The position numbers and the translations under genes were made by a program. A stretch of DNA of 64,000 bases, taken from the NCBI RefSeq assembly GCF_902810435.1, contig NZ_LR778174.1, forward strand, positions 1,165,501-1,229,500, written 5' to 3'. The notes beneath the pieces are model-generated. The model had not been told where the DNA came from and searched no databases. It saw only the letters and a list, made by a program, of their open reading frames with translations. Below, piece after piece: positions 56,557-64,000 of this stretch (position 1 is the first letter of the stretch; the number at the start of each line of letters is the position of its first letter). Origin of the DNA: Veillonella parvula (GTDB lineage Bacteria; Bacillota; Negativicutes; Veillonellales; Veillonellaceae).

Positions 56557-57804
56557 CTATTCTTCATCACCGTGTACGGCATGCATGGCCGCCACATAGC
56601 CTGTGGAAAAGGCAGCTTGTAAATTATAGCCTCCTGTAAAAGCATCTATGTCTAGTACTTCACCAGCACCATATAAACCACCAATCAATTTAGACTCCAT
56701 AGTTTTAGGATTAAATTCTTTTAATGAAATACCACCTGCTGTAACAATAGCTTCCGCTACAGGTCGTAATTCCTTAACAGTTACTGTCATATGTTGCAAT
56801 ACATGGCATAAGCGCAAACGCTCTTCCTTTGTAATTTGATTAATTGGTTTAGCCGGATTTAACTCAGCAAGCTTTATAACAATGGGAATAAGATTTACAG
56901 GTAGTAAATCCTTCATCCCATTAGCCAATTGTTTTTTAGAATATAAATCAAAATCCTTTTGCAAGCGCTTATCCAATACTTCTGCAGTCAAGGCAGGCTT
57001 AAGATTAATTTCAATAGTAATTTGAGGATTTTTCTTACGAAGCAACTTACCTACCGTGTGACTTAATGATAAAATTGTAGGCCCCGTAAGGCCAAAATGA
57101 GTAAACATCATTTCCCCAAATTGTTTAGCTTGTACCTTACTTTTAGAAATTACGGAAACCTCAACATTACGAAGACTAAGCCCCATAATTTCCTTTACCC
57201 ACGTTTCGTTTGTAACGATAGGAACCAAGGATGGACGAATATCAGTAATAGTATGTCCCACTTTTTCGGCTAAAACGTAACCATCACCAGTAGAGCCTGT
57301 CAATGGATAAGATGCACCACCAGTACAAATAATAGCAGCATCACAAGCATATTGTTCCTTATCCGTTGTAACACCAACTACACGATTTTCCTGTACAGAA
57401 ATCGATGTAACAGGTTCATTTAAATGAACTTGAACATTATACTTTTTTAGGATTTTCATAAAGATATTGCGTACTTCTAATGCAGAATCGGATTCAGGAA
57501 ACACTCGTCCCCCACGTTCTACTTTAGTTTTTAACCCCCAGCTATGCAATAGGTCCAGAAGATCTTCATTACTAAAGCGTTCATAAGCACCGTACAAGAA
57601 CTTACCATTACCAGGCGTATTTTTTATAAATTCGGCCATATCTGCACTATTCGTAATATTACAGCGACCTTTACCGGTAATGCCCATTTTCTTACCAACC
57701 ATATTCATTTTTTCCAATAAGATGACGCGTGCTCCTTCACGGCCTGCTATAACAGCTGCCATTAGACCTGCCGCACCACCGCCAATGACTATGATTTGCT
57801 TCAT
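56557..57804 (-). CDS. NAD(P)/FAD-dependent oxidoreductase, HI0933/BaiN family
   Basis: A 415-residue flavoprotein. FAD site IVIGGGAAGLMAAVIAGREG, GKGRCNITN motif, CTGGASYPLTGSTGDG and the C-terminal GLYGAGEVLDIDAFTGGYNLQ. The family (YhiN) includes the bile-acid enzyme BaiN but most members have no known substrate. Overlaps rluB by four bases. Confidence 0.9.
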   Translation of the reverse strand: MKQIIVIGGGAAGLMAAVIAGREGARVILLEKMNMVGKKMGITGKGRCNITNSADMAEFIKNTPGNGKFLYGAYERFSNEDLLDLLHSWGLKTKVERGGRVFPESDSALEVRNIFMKILKKYNVQVHLNEPVTSISVQENRVVGVTTDKEQYACDAAIICTGGASYPLTGSTGDGYVLAEKVGHTITDIRPSLVPIVTNETWVKEIMGLSLRNVEVSVISKSKVQAKQFGEMMFTHFGLTGPTILSLSHTVGKLLRKKNPQITIEINLKPALTAEVLDKRLQKDFDLYSKKQLANGMKDLLPVNLIPIVIKLAELNPAKPINQITKEERLRLCHVLQHMTVTVKELRPVAEAIVTAGGISLKEFNPKTMESKLIGGLYGAGEVLDIDAFTGGYNLQAAFSTGYVAAMHAVHGDEE

Positions 57805-58529
57805 GCCTTATCTGTCCCCAATGCTTTTAGCGCTTTTACTTCACGAATTGTTAGTTGACGAGAAGCGCCTCGTTTCACACCACCTAAAGTAAGACCAGCA
57901 TACGCAATACGTTTTAAATTATGAATACGGTAGCCAAAGTGTTCAAACATACGACGAACTTGACGATTACGACCTTCATGAATTGTAATTTCTACTTCAT
58001 GTACACCATTATGATCATCAAAACCTAAATCTACAATTGTTGCAGGTGCAGTTATACCATCTTCAAGCTCTACACCATTTGCAATAATTTGTAAATCATC
58101 ATCGCGAACACGACCTTTGATACGAACTTCATAAGTCTTTTCCACGCCTTTAGATGGGTGCGTTAGATTTTGTGCCAACTCTCCATCATTCGTAAGCAGT
58201 AACAAACCTTCTGTATATAAATCGAGACGACCAATAGGGTAAATTCGTTTCGTTTCATTTTTTATATAATCTAAAACCGTTTCTCGACCTTGAGGGTCAG
58301 ACACAGATGTAATGACCCCCTTTGGCTTATTTAACAAATAATATACTGGTTTCTCTTGGGCCAATAATTGGCCATTAACCTTAACCTTATCTTTTTGTGG
58401 ATTAATTTTGACCCCTAATTCGGTTACCTTGCGACCATTGACCTGTACTTTACCTTCTGTAATTAGTTCTTCTGCCTTACGCCGTGATGCAATACCACAA
58501 CTGGCAATATATTTTTGTAATCGTTCCAT
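57801..58529 (-). CDS. rluB: 23S rRNA pseudouridine synthase, RluB/RsuA family
   Basis: A 242-residue enzyme with an N-terminal S4 domain (RLQKYIASCGIASRRKAEELI) and the catalytic GRLDLYTEGLLLLTNDGELA with the active Asp. The C-terminal RNRQVRRMFEHFGYRI is typical. Assignment to RluB rests on its scpAB-linked position; RsuA-type activity cannot be excluded. Confidence 0.9.
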   Translation of the reverse strand: MERLQKYIASCGIASRRKAEELITEGKVQVNGRKVTELGVKINPQKDKVKVNGQLLAQEKPVYYLLNKPKGVITSVSDPQGRETVLDYIKNETKRIYPIGRLDLYTEGLLLLTNDGELAQNLTHPSKGVEKTYEVRIKGRVRDDDLQIIANGVELEDGITAPATIVDLGFDDHNGVHEVEITIHEGRNRQVRRMFEHFGYRIHNLKRIAYAGLTLGGVKRGASRQLTIREVKALKALGTDKA

Positions 58530-58530
58530 G

Positions 58531-59040
58531 CTATCCTTCTGTTTCCGAAACTTCTTGATGTAAGGCTTCTATCGATTCTACACCAGCACTTCTCAAAAAT
58601 TCATCAGTCGTGCCATATAGAATCGGTCTACCTACAGTATCCTTATGACCTAATTCAGCTATAAGAGATCGAGTCAATAATTGTTTTATAATTTTATCGC
58701 TATTTACACCGCGAACCTCTTCGATTTCAGCCTTTGTAATAGGCTGCTTATAAGCGATAACAGCTAATGTTTCCATGGCCGCATTAGATAATTTATCTTC
58801 TCTTTTACGAATATGACCAACATAATCAGCACATTCAACAGCGCTGACTAATTCAACACCGGCTCCAGATATACGTATTCGAATACCTCGATTCTGTTCT
58901 TCTAGTTCTCGTTGTAATTCTTCTATATATTTTTGTGTCTCCTCTGTGGAAAGCCCAAACACTTCTGCTAACATATCTATCGATATAGGCTTTGCCGATG
59001 AAAACAAAACGGCTTCTAAATGCATCGTTGGTAAGCTCAT
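58531..59040 (-). CDS. scpB: Segregation and condensation protein B
   Basis: A 169-residue winged-helix protein, partner of ScpA and SMC. Motifs: [41 protein letters not shown] (with a one-residue variation) and [10 protein letters not shown]. Twelve bases after scpA. Confidence 0.96.
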   Translation of the reverse strand: [169 protein letters not shown]

Positions 59041-59052
59041 ATAGCCCCCTTT

Positions 59053-59778
59053 CTACACGGCCCTCTCTAAGGTAGCAGTGAATATAATATCATCATCTTC
59101 ATAGCGCATTTCCATAACTTGTTGTTTTAATAATTCTAAAACAGCCATAAAGATGGTTACCATACCACTTTTCGTTTCAATTGCTACTAATAATTCCCTA
59201 AAATATAAACATTCGCCACGATGTATACGACTAGACAAGGATATAATCATGTCCTCTAAACTATACGTATCCTTTTCAACCTTTACCTCACGAATCGTCT
59301 CTTCTTCTGGTAACTCTTTAGCCCGTTTTATAGTTTGATAAAAAATTTGATATAACTGTGAAAGTTCCAAATTATATACACTATCTAATCCAATCACACT
59401 CGTTTCTTCAGGACGACTAAATATATTCGCAGATACAGCGGTACGCTCCATTAATAGAGATGTAATATCCTTAATTTTCTTAAATTCTACTAATTTTGCT
59501 ACCAACTCGTCACGTGGATCCTCTGCTTCATCAGGCTCAGGTTCAGCCTTAGGTAATAACATGCGTGATTTAATCTGTAATAAGGTAGATGCCATAACAA
59601 GAAATTCACTACTATAATGAATATCAAAATGGTTCCAATTGTCTAGATATGCCAAGTATTGACTCGTTATTTCAACGATAGGAATATCGGTAATTTCTAT
59701 TTTATGTTTTTCAATGAGATGCAAGAGCAGATCAAGGGGACCTTCAAAAACGTCCAACTTGTAGTTATAATCTCCCAT
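59053..59778 (-). CDS. scpA: Segregation and condensation protein A
   Basis: A 241-residue kleisin of the bacterial condensin. It begins YKLDVFEGPLDLLLHLIEKHKIEITDIPI, with EFLVMASTLLQIKSRMLLP and a C-terminal winged helix. The ATG at 59778 follows GAGG by ten bases; TTG at 59787 is too close to that site. First gene of a long unit running to gpsA. Confidence 0.96.
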   Translation of the reverse strand: MGDYNYKLDVFEGPLDLLLHLIEKHKIEITDIPIVEITSQYLAYLDNWNHFDIHYSSEFLVMASTLLQIKSRMLLPKAEPEPDEAEDPRDELVAKLVEFKKIKDITSLLMERTAVSANIFSRPEETSVIGLDSVYNLELSQLYQIFYQTIKRAKELPEEETIREVKVEKDTYSLEDMIISLSSRIHRGECLYFRELLVAIETKSGMVTIFMAVLELLKQQVMEMRYEDDDIIFTATLERAV

Positions 59779-59816
59779 AAAACCCAATCCTCAGAAAAAA
59801 TGTTTTTAACTATATA

Positions 59817-59846
59817 ATTATAAAGCATTTATAGTAGTACTTTCAA
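59817..59846 (-). promoter_or_regulatory. Promoter of the scpA unit
   Basis: TTGAAA (-35, 59846-59841), an 18-base spacer and a perfect TATAAT (-10, 59822-59817) on the minus strand. The remainder of the scpA/phosphoethanolamine transferase divergent gap (59847-59947) is AT-rich with no clear second promoter. Confidence 0.75.
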
Positions 59847-59947
59847 ATAATTGTTTTTTTTACACTCATCTGCTATCTTTATTATTGTAATTATTTTATA
59901 TTAAAAAAAGATACGTTATTGTGTATTCCTTTTAGAGAGGATTTATT

Positions 59948-61780
59948 ATGTCATCGAGTGTGAGGCAAATTGGGCGAAATCCAATTTTTCGCTTTGGTAT
60001 TATAGGTATTGTTTTATATATCATCTTATTTTTAATTTATGAGCCCATAACCTTAGGGCTTGATGTAGAGGATATTACGATTTTAGCTGTACCAACAATT
60101 GTAGGTACCTTTTTATTTCAATATTTTATGGGGTGTACCGTTTTCCACAGGCCTTTTTTAGGGTATGGCCTAGTCGGAATCTTATGGGCACTTACCTTTC
60201 CTCTTTTATTCCATTGGTCCTATGTGAAGCCATTATACTTCTATGAATTTGCTAATGATTTTTTATTTGGCTTATTAATTTTCATGGGATTATCAGGCAT
60301 TCAGTTTTTACTGAACCAAACAAATCGCTTCCATAAAACAACATCCTTAATCATGGCTATCATTTCCATGATTCTGAGCTTAATACCATTCTTACAAATT
60401 GGCTATTACATGACTACTTGGCATTGCTTAACGCCAGCCAGTCTGCTAGCCGTATATATGACCAATCCAGAAGAAGCATTTGGTTTTTTAAAGAATGCAG
60501 CTGGAATACCTGGTCTTATAGCAATAAGTATTGGTCTTATCTTATGGACTTATTTATTGTACTGGTCTAACTTAGGGATGAAAGCAGTAGTAAACTTAAA
60601 TACTACACGCCCTATGCGCTCAGCTATGCTTATCGCATCCCTTGTAGCTTTTTTAGTATATGTACCATTCTTCTTGTTCCCACAAACCTGTATTGTGGCG
60701 AACTGGATTGCTGCAGGCGATTATGTAAAACAAATGCAACAATATAATGATAATCACCACTTAGTATTTGATTCCTTTAATTTAGACACAAAGGAAACAG
60801 CGGTGAACAAAACACCTGGTACTATTATTCTAGTCATTGGAGAATCTAGTTCTCGAGATTATATGAAAGTATATAATCCAAACTTCCCATATGACGATAC
60901 TCCATGGCAAGGCAATATGCGTTCGGACAATAAAGACTTTGTCTTCTTTGATAATGCCTATTCATCGTACGTACAAACAGTACCAACCTTGGAGCGTGCA
61001 CTATCTGAACGAAATCAATATGATGATAAACCATTTCTTGATTCAGCCAATATCTTAGATATTGCTAAAAAAGCGGGATACACGACTTCTTGGTTTAGCA
61101 ATCAAGGTGTATTCGGTGAATATGATACAGCTATTTCATTAATGGCTAAAACTGCAGACACAACAAAATGGGCCCATGAATCTTATGCATTCTCAGATCG
61201 ATATGATGAAGCTCTATTGCCATTATTAGAAACTGTAGATCCTACCAAAAACAACTTTATCGTTATACATATTATGGGTAGTCATATTTATTACAATGAC
61301 CGTTACCCTCATGAATTTAGCAAGTGGAAACAAGGTCCGTATCCTGATGGTCAAGAAGCATATGCTAACAGCCAATTATACACAGACTGGTTATTACAAC
61401 AAATTTACAATTATGGCAAAGACAAATTAAACTTACAAGCCATGGTGTATTTCTCCGATCACGGTGAAAGTTTAGACAAATCGCATAACCCTGATACATT
61501 TGATTTTGTTATGACACATATTCCATTCTGGGTATACCTATCTCCACAATATCGCTCAACCTATCCACAGACTGCTGAGGTACTTGCAAAACACGAGCAT
61601 CAATTCTTTACTAATGATTTGCTATACGATACATTAGTTGGTCTCATGCATGCTTCAAGTCAACGATATGATGCAACACGAGATTTTAGTAATGCTCAAT
61701 ATCGATTTAATCTACATAACTTAACTACATTACTTGGTGAACAACCATTAGCAAATGATCCTGTTAATGCAAACAAGTAG
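59948..61780 (+). CDS. Phosphoethanolamine transferase-like membrane sulfatase-fold enzyme (EptA/EptC family)
   Basis: A 610-residue inner membrane protein. Several hydrophobic helices occupy about residues 15-250. A periplasmic alkaline-phosphatase-fold domain follows: ILVIGESSSRDYMKVYNPN (metal and nucleophile region), SYVQTVPTLERALS, FIVIHIMGSHIYYNDRYP and YFSDHGESL. The pattern matches enzymes that put phosphoethanolamine on lipid A or core. The acceptor here is unknown; lipoteichoic-acid-synthase-like activity is less likely. Ribosome site AGAGAGG. Single gene. Confidence 0.87.
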   Translation: MSSSVRQIGRNPIFRFGIIGIVLYIILFLIYEPITLGLDVEDITILAVPTIVGTFLFQYFMGCTVFHRPFLGYGLVGILWALTFPLLFHWSYVKPLYFYEFANDFLFGLLIFMGLSGIQFLLNQTNRFHKTTSLIMAIISMILSLIPFLQIGYYMTTWHCLTPASLLAVYMTNPEEAFGFLKNAAGIPGLIAISIGLILWTYLLYWSNLGMKAVVNLNTTRPMRSAMLIASLVAFLVYVPFFLFPQTCIVANWIAAGDYVKQMQQYNDNHHLVFDSFNLDTKETAVNKTPGTIILVIGESSSRDYMKVYNPNFPYDDTPWQGNMRSDNKDFVFFDNAYSSYVQTVPTLERALSERNQYDDKPFLDSANILDIAKKAGYTTSWFSNQGVFGEYDTAISLMAKTADTTKWAHESYAFSDRYDEALLPLLETVDPTKNNFIVIHIMGSHIYYNDRYPHEFSKWKQGPYPDGQEAYANSQLYTDWLLQQIYNYGKDKLNLQAMVYFSDHGESLDKSHNPDTFDFVMTHIPFWVYLSPQYRSTYPQTAEVLAKHEHQFFTNDLLYDTLVGLMHASSQRYDATRDFSNAQYRFNLHNLTTLLGEQPLANDPVNANK

Positions 61781-61821
61781 TCTTTAATTAATATTGTAGC
61801 CATTATTTTTCTATTATATTG

Positions 61822-61845
61822 AGTTATTTTACTAGTAAAATAACT
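61822..61845. repeat. 24-bp perfect palindrome
   Basis: The half AGTTATTTTACT is followed directly by its exact reverse complement (61834-61845) with no loop. It lies between the convergent phosphoethanolamine transferase and DUF523 genes, 11 bases before the shared terminator. Could be an extruded operator-like site or part of the terminator region. Confidence 0.7.
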
Positions 61846-61855
61846 TGATATAATC

Positions 61856-61888
61856 AAAAAGAGATGAGTTAAACTCATCTCTTTTTTT
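61856..61888. terminator. Bidirectional intrinsic terminator
   Basis: AAAAAGAGATGAGT (61856-61869) pairs with ACTCATCTCTTTTT (61873-61886). A-rich and U-rich flanks on both sides allow it to serve the plus-strand transferase and the minus-strand DUF523 gene, whose stop codon lies inside the stem. Confidence 0.92.
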
Positions 61889-62330
61889 CTGCAAGTAAAA
61901 GCTCTATATCATTTTCAGTATAAATTGTTATATTCTTTTCAAGTAGAGCCTCTACAGTACATCCATGGCCATTTTTCAGTGTTCTAGTAAAAGTTCCATC
62001 ATAAATGCGCTTATATCCACAGCTAGGACTTTTCGCCTTCATCAAAGCTTGCTTGCAACCATATTTTTGTGCAATATCAACTGTTAGTTGAGCACCTCTT
62101 ACAAACTCATCGGTAACATCAGCTCCATTAACAGTACATATACGTTCACCCTGCCGCTCAGCAGGATCACGAGGCGTACTAAGTCCCCCTAACACTTCCG
62201 GACATACAGGTACTAATTCATAATATTCCTTTAGAGCCTCTATCGTTTCTATATAATTGTCTTTGCCATCATATCGACAATGTACACCAAATAGGCATTC
62301 ACTAATTAATAACTTAGGTTTCTTATTCAT
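61875..62330 (-). CDS. DUF523 family protein (TudS-like Fe-S desulfidase)
   Basis: A 151-residue protein with conserved cysteines C12 (SECLFGVHCRYDG), C43 (PVCPEVLGGL) and C104 (SPSCGYKRIY). The same three-cysteine pattern binds a [4Fe-4S] cluster in TudS, a 2-thiouracil desulfidase of the DUF523 family. PRDPAERQG is also typical. Activity on thiouracil here is by family inference. No clear operon partner. Confidence 0.85.
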   Translation of the reverse strand: MNKKPKLLISECLFGVHCRYDGKDNYIETIEALKEYYELVPVCPEVLGGLSTPRDPAERQGERICTVNGADVTDEFVRGAQLTVDIAQKYGCKQALMKAKSPSCGYKRIYDGTFTRTLKNGHGCTVEALLEKNITIYTENDIELLLAEKKR

Positions 62331-62402
62331 AGATTTATCTATCTCTTATATATTTATACGTAACTTATAGTAATAATTTTCACAAATCGTTTTAATTGTA
62401 TA

Positions 62403-62433
62403 TAAGAAAAAAGACTAACCCTAAGTTAGTCTT
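62403..62433 (-). terminator. Intrinsic terminator of the tRNA operon
   Basis: AAGACTAAC (62411-62419) pairs with GTTAGTCTT (62425-62433), loop of five, then TTTTCTTATA on the minus strand. It begins four bases beyond tRNA-Leu. Confidence 0.93.
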
Positions 62434-62436
62434 AAT

Positions 62437-62525
62437 TGGTGCCGAGGACCGGAATCGAACCGGTACGGTTGTTTCCAACCGACGGATTTTAAGTCCGTTG
62501 CGTCTGCCTGTTCCGCCACCCCGGC
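62437..62525 (-). tRNA. tRNA-Leu (anticodon UAA)
   Basis: An 89-base gene including encoded CCA. Acceptor GCCGGGG pairs with CCTCGGC. The anticodon loop is CTTAAAA (UAA) and a long variable arm (class II) is present, as is GGTTCGATTCC in the T arm. Last in the five-gene tRNA operon. Confidence 0.97.
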
Positions 62526-62539
62526 ATGGGTAACGATTG

Positions 62540-62614
<75 letters not shown>

Positions 62615-62623
62615 ATATAAAAT

Positions 62624-62698
62624 TGGAGCGGGAAACGAGATTCGAACTCGCGACCCCCGCCTTGGCAAGGCGGTGCTCTACCGCTGAGCTATTCCCGC
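62624..62698 (-). tRNA. tRNA-Gly (anticodon GCC)
   Basis: A 75-base gene with encoded CCA. Acceptor GCGGGAA pairs with TTCCCGC; anticodon loop TTGCCAA (GCC). T arm AGTTCGAATCT. Confidence 0.97.
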
Positions 62699-62705
62699 AT
62701 ATAAA

Positions 62706-62781
<76 letters not shown>

Positions 62782-62786
62782 ATAAA

Positions 62787-62862
62787 TGGCGACCCCGATC
62801 AGATTTGAACTGACGATCTTCGCCGTGACAGGGCGACATGTTAACCGCTACACCACGGGGCC
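62787..62862 (-). tRNA. tRNA-Asp (anticodon GUC)
   Basis: A 76-base gene with encoded CCA. Acceptor GGCCCCG pairs with CGGGGTC with one G-U pair; discriminator G. Anticodon loop CTGTCAC (GUC). First gene of the tRNA operon. Confidence 0.97.
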
Positions 62863-62881
62863 GTAACCAAAGTACTTGCTT

Positions 62882-62910
62882 AGTATATCGGTTATCAGGA
62901 CTTTTGTCAA
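62882..62910 (-). promoter_or_regulatory. Near-consensus promoter of the tRNA operon
   Basis: A perfect TTGACA (62910-62905), a 17-base spacer and TATACT (62887-62882) on the minus strand. It lies 20 bases upstream of tRNA-Asp, so the five tRNAs are strongly transcribed as a unit. Confidence 0.93.
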
Positions 62911-62912
62911 CA

Positions 62913-63509
62913 CTATACTACAATATTTTTAATAAATTCTTCCTCATTTTTTAATATGGTAGATTCCCTATGTCCTGGCTCAACAATCAAATCCTTGGAC
63001 AAAGTTAAAAGATATTTCAAACTCTTAATCAAATCAGCTGGATCACTTTTATAAGTATCTGTATTTCCCACATTTTGCTTAAATAAGGTATCACCAGTAA
63101 ATAGATACCCTTCAATTTCTAAACAAACCGATCCCGCACTATGCCCAGGTGTATGATGAACTAATATATCAAAAGGATCTAAATTTAATTGCCCCTCTAC
63201 TAAATCATTACAATGTGTATACATTTTTTTCTTATATACACTTGGTCTCCGTCGAATTAACTGTAACAACTCTTGATCTAAAGGATGTAAATAAGCGGGA
63301 ATATTATAATGTGTACACACTTCATCCAAGGCTGACACATGATCACAATGACCATGTGTCAATAAAACTGCTATGGGTTCAGAATCTGCAACCATATCAA
63401 TAATGTGGTTACAATGAAAGCCCGGATCAATAATTATAGATTTTCCCTCTTTGATAAGCACATAACAATTTGCTTTATAAAGCCCTAGAGGACGTTTTAT
63501 AACTTCCAT
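62913..63509 (-). CDS. Metallo-beta-lactamase-fold hydrolase (glyoxalase II-like)
   Basis: A 198-residue single-domain MBL protein. The metal motif LTHGHCDHVSALDEV (HxHxDH), HHTPGHSAGSVCLEI and the final EPGHRESTI provide the ligands; FTGDTLF adds the bridging Asp. It lacks the C-terminal substrate domain of true glyoxalase II, so the substrate is unknown. Between trkH and the tRNA promoter. Confidence 0.9.
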   Translation of the reverse strand: MEVIKRPLGLYKANCYVLIKEGKSIIIDPGFHCNHIIDMVADSEPIAVLLTHGHCDHVSALDEVCTHYNIPAYLHPLDQELLQLIRRRPSVYKKKMYTHCNDLVEGQLNLDPFDILVHHTPGHSAGSVCLEIEGYLFTGDTLFKQNVGNTDTYKSDPADLIKSLKYLLTLSKDLIVEPGHRESTILKNEEEFIKNIVV

Positions 63510-63524
63510 ATAGTTCCCGCCCTC

Positions 63525-64000
63525 CTATAGAATACGATATCGTTTAGGAACCTCTTTTTTAATAAAATACCCTTCCCAAAACTGAGGGTGAAGCATAACT
63601 AAAATCGTAAATAACTCCAAACGACCTAGTAACATGTCTACAATAGCAATACATTTAGCAGTATCCGGCATAACATTAAAGGAATCAGTAGGACCAAAGC
63701 CACCAAACCCTAGTCCTACATTGCTAAGAAAGGCCGTAACCACTTGCATAGAATCATATGTATTAAGACCAGTACAAGTCATTAGAAAAACAGATACCAC
63801 ATAAATCATTAAATATAAAAATAAAAATTGATGTGTCATCTGGATCCATTTAGTAGGCATCGGTTTACCATTAATACGTACTACTTGAACCATATCAGGA
63901 TGAATTGATTTTCGCAGATAAATTATAGAACTCTTAATCAAAATAATAAGTCGTATAATTTTTACACCGCCCGTTGTAGAACCACTACAACCACCAAAAA
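63525..64000 (-). CDS. TrkH/KtrB family potassium uptake protein, C-terminal part, truncated by window edge
   Basis: The last 157 residues of a K+ channel-like transporter. The frame stays open to the window edge, where it reads FGGCSGSTTGGVKIIR, the family signature at a selectivity-filter loop. Further membrane helices and VTAFLSNVGLGFGGFGPTDSF, the fourth pore loop, follow. A regulatory TrkA/KtrA partner, if present, is outside the window. Sixteen bases upstream of the MBL gene. Confidence 0.92.
   Translation of the reverse strand, partial: FGGCSGSTTGGVKIIRLIILIKSSIIYLRKSIHPDMVQVVRINGKPMPTKWIQMTHQFLFLYLMIYVVSVFLMTCTGLNTYDSMQVVTAFLSNVGLGFGGFGPTDSFNVMPDTAKCIAIVDMLLGRLELFTILVMLHPQFWEGYFIKKEVPKRYRIL

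Overview
The window is a dense, AT-rich stretch of bacterial chromosome. It looks like a member of the Negativicutes, most likely Veillonella or a close relative; this is an inference from gene content and order. The gene order is Firmicute-like: hrcA-grpE-dnaK with CIRCE, yicC-remA-gmk-rpoZ-coaBC, priA-def-fmt-rsmB-rlmN-prpC-pknB-rsgA-rpe, and scpA-scpB-rluB-cmk-plsC. IspH is fused to S1 domains, as is known from Clostridia and Negativicutes. A lone phosphoethanolamine transferase-like enzyme fits a diderm envelope with lipid A. Nearly every gene is on the minus strand. Only rqcH and the phosphoethanolamine transferase gene lie on the plus strand, so the minus strand is probably the leading strand.

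Layout from left to right, although transcription mostly runs right to left. 1-2211 is the heat-shock operon hrcA-grpE-dnaK (dnaK cut by the window edge), with a promoter, a CIRCE operator and a cluster of CtsR-like heptads. 2226-3045 is an AT-rich gap with inverted repeats followed by a small siroheme protein. 3127-7340 is mnmA-lepA-hemW behind a hairpin-rich leader. 7371-19219 holds tRNA modification and mismatch repair: a PHP phosphoesterase, a P-loop/Asp23 fusion, miaB, an orphan methyltransferase, mutS, mutL, an rsmJ-like gene, miaA and a PLP lyase-like gene. 19226-29116 is the translation, isoprenoid and phospholipid block rpsB-tsf-pyrH-frr-(83-aa ORF)-uppS-cdsA-dxr-rseP-ispG-proS. 29125-40280 runs from priA to rpe and includes the Ser/Thr kinase and phosphatase pair. 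40305-41720 is metK under a SAM-I riboswitch. 41728-46715 is yicC-remA-gmk-rpoZ-coaBC and a SulP transporter. 46843-48558 is rqcH (+). 48681-50249 is rsmD-coaD and a coiled-coil gene. 50304-59846 runs from scpA to gpsA and includes segregation, lipid synthesis, Der and IspH-S1. 59948-61780 is the phosphoethanolamine transferase (+). The right end has a DUF523 gene, five tRNA genes behind a near-consensus promoter, a metallo-beta-lactamase-fold hydrolase and the 3' part of trkH.

This is core-genome housekeeping DNA. I see no phage, insertion sequence, CRISPR array or obvious defence island. The items most worth a second look are the Asp23/P-loop fusion, the conserved-looking 83-aa ORF between frr and uppS, the multi-hairpin mnmA leader, the hairpin between the Shine-Dalgarno sequence and start codon of lepA, the CtsR-like heptads upstream of the hrcA promoter, and several unexplained inverted repeats. 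Several start codons were moved to internal ATGs because those have good Shine-Dalgarno spacing; each entry says so.
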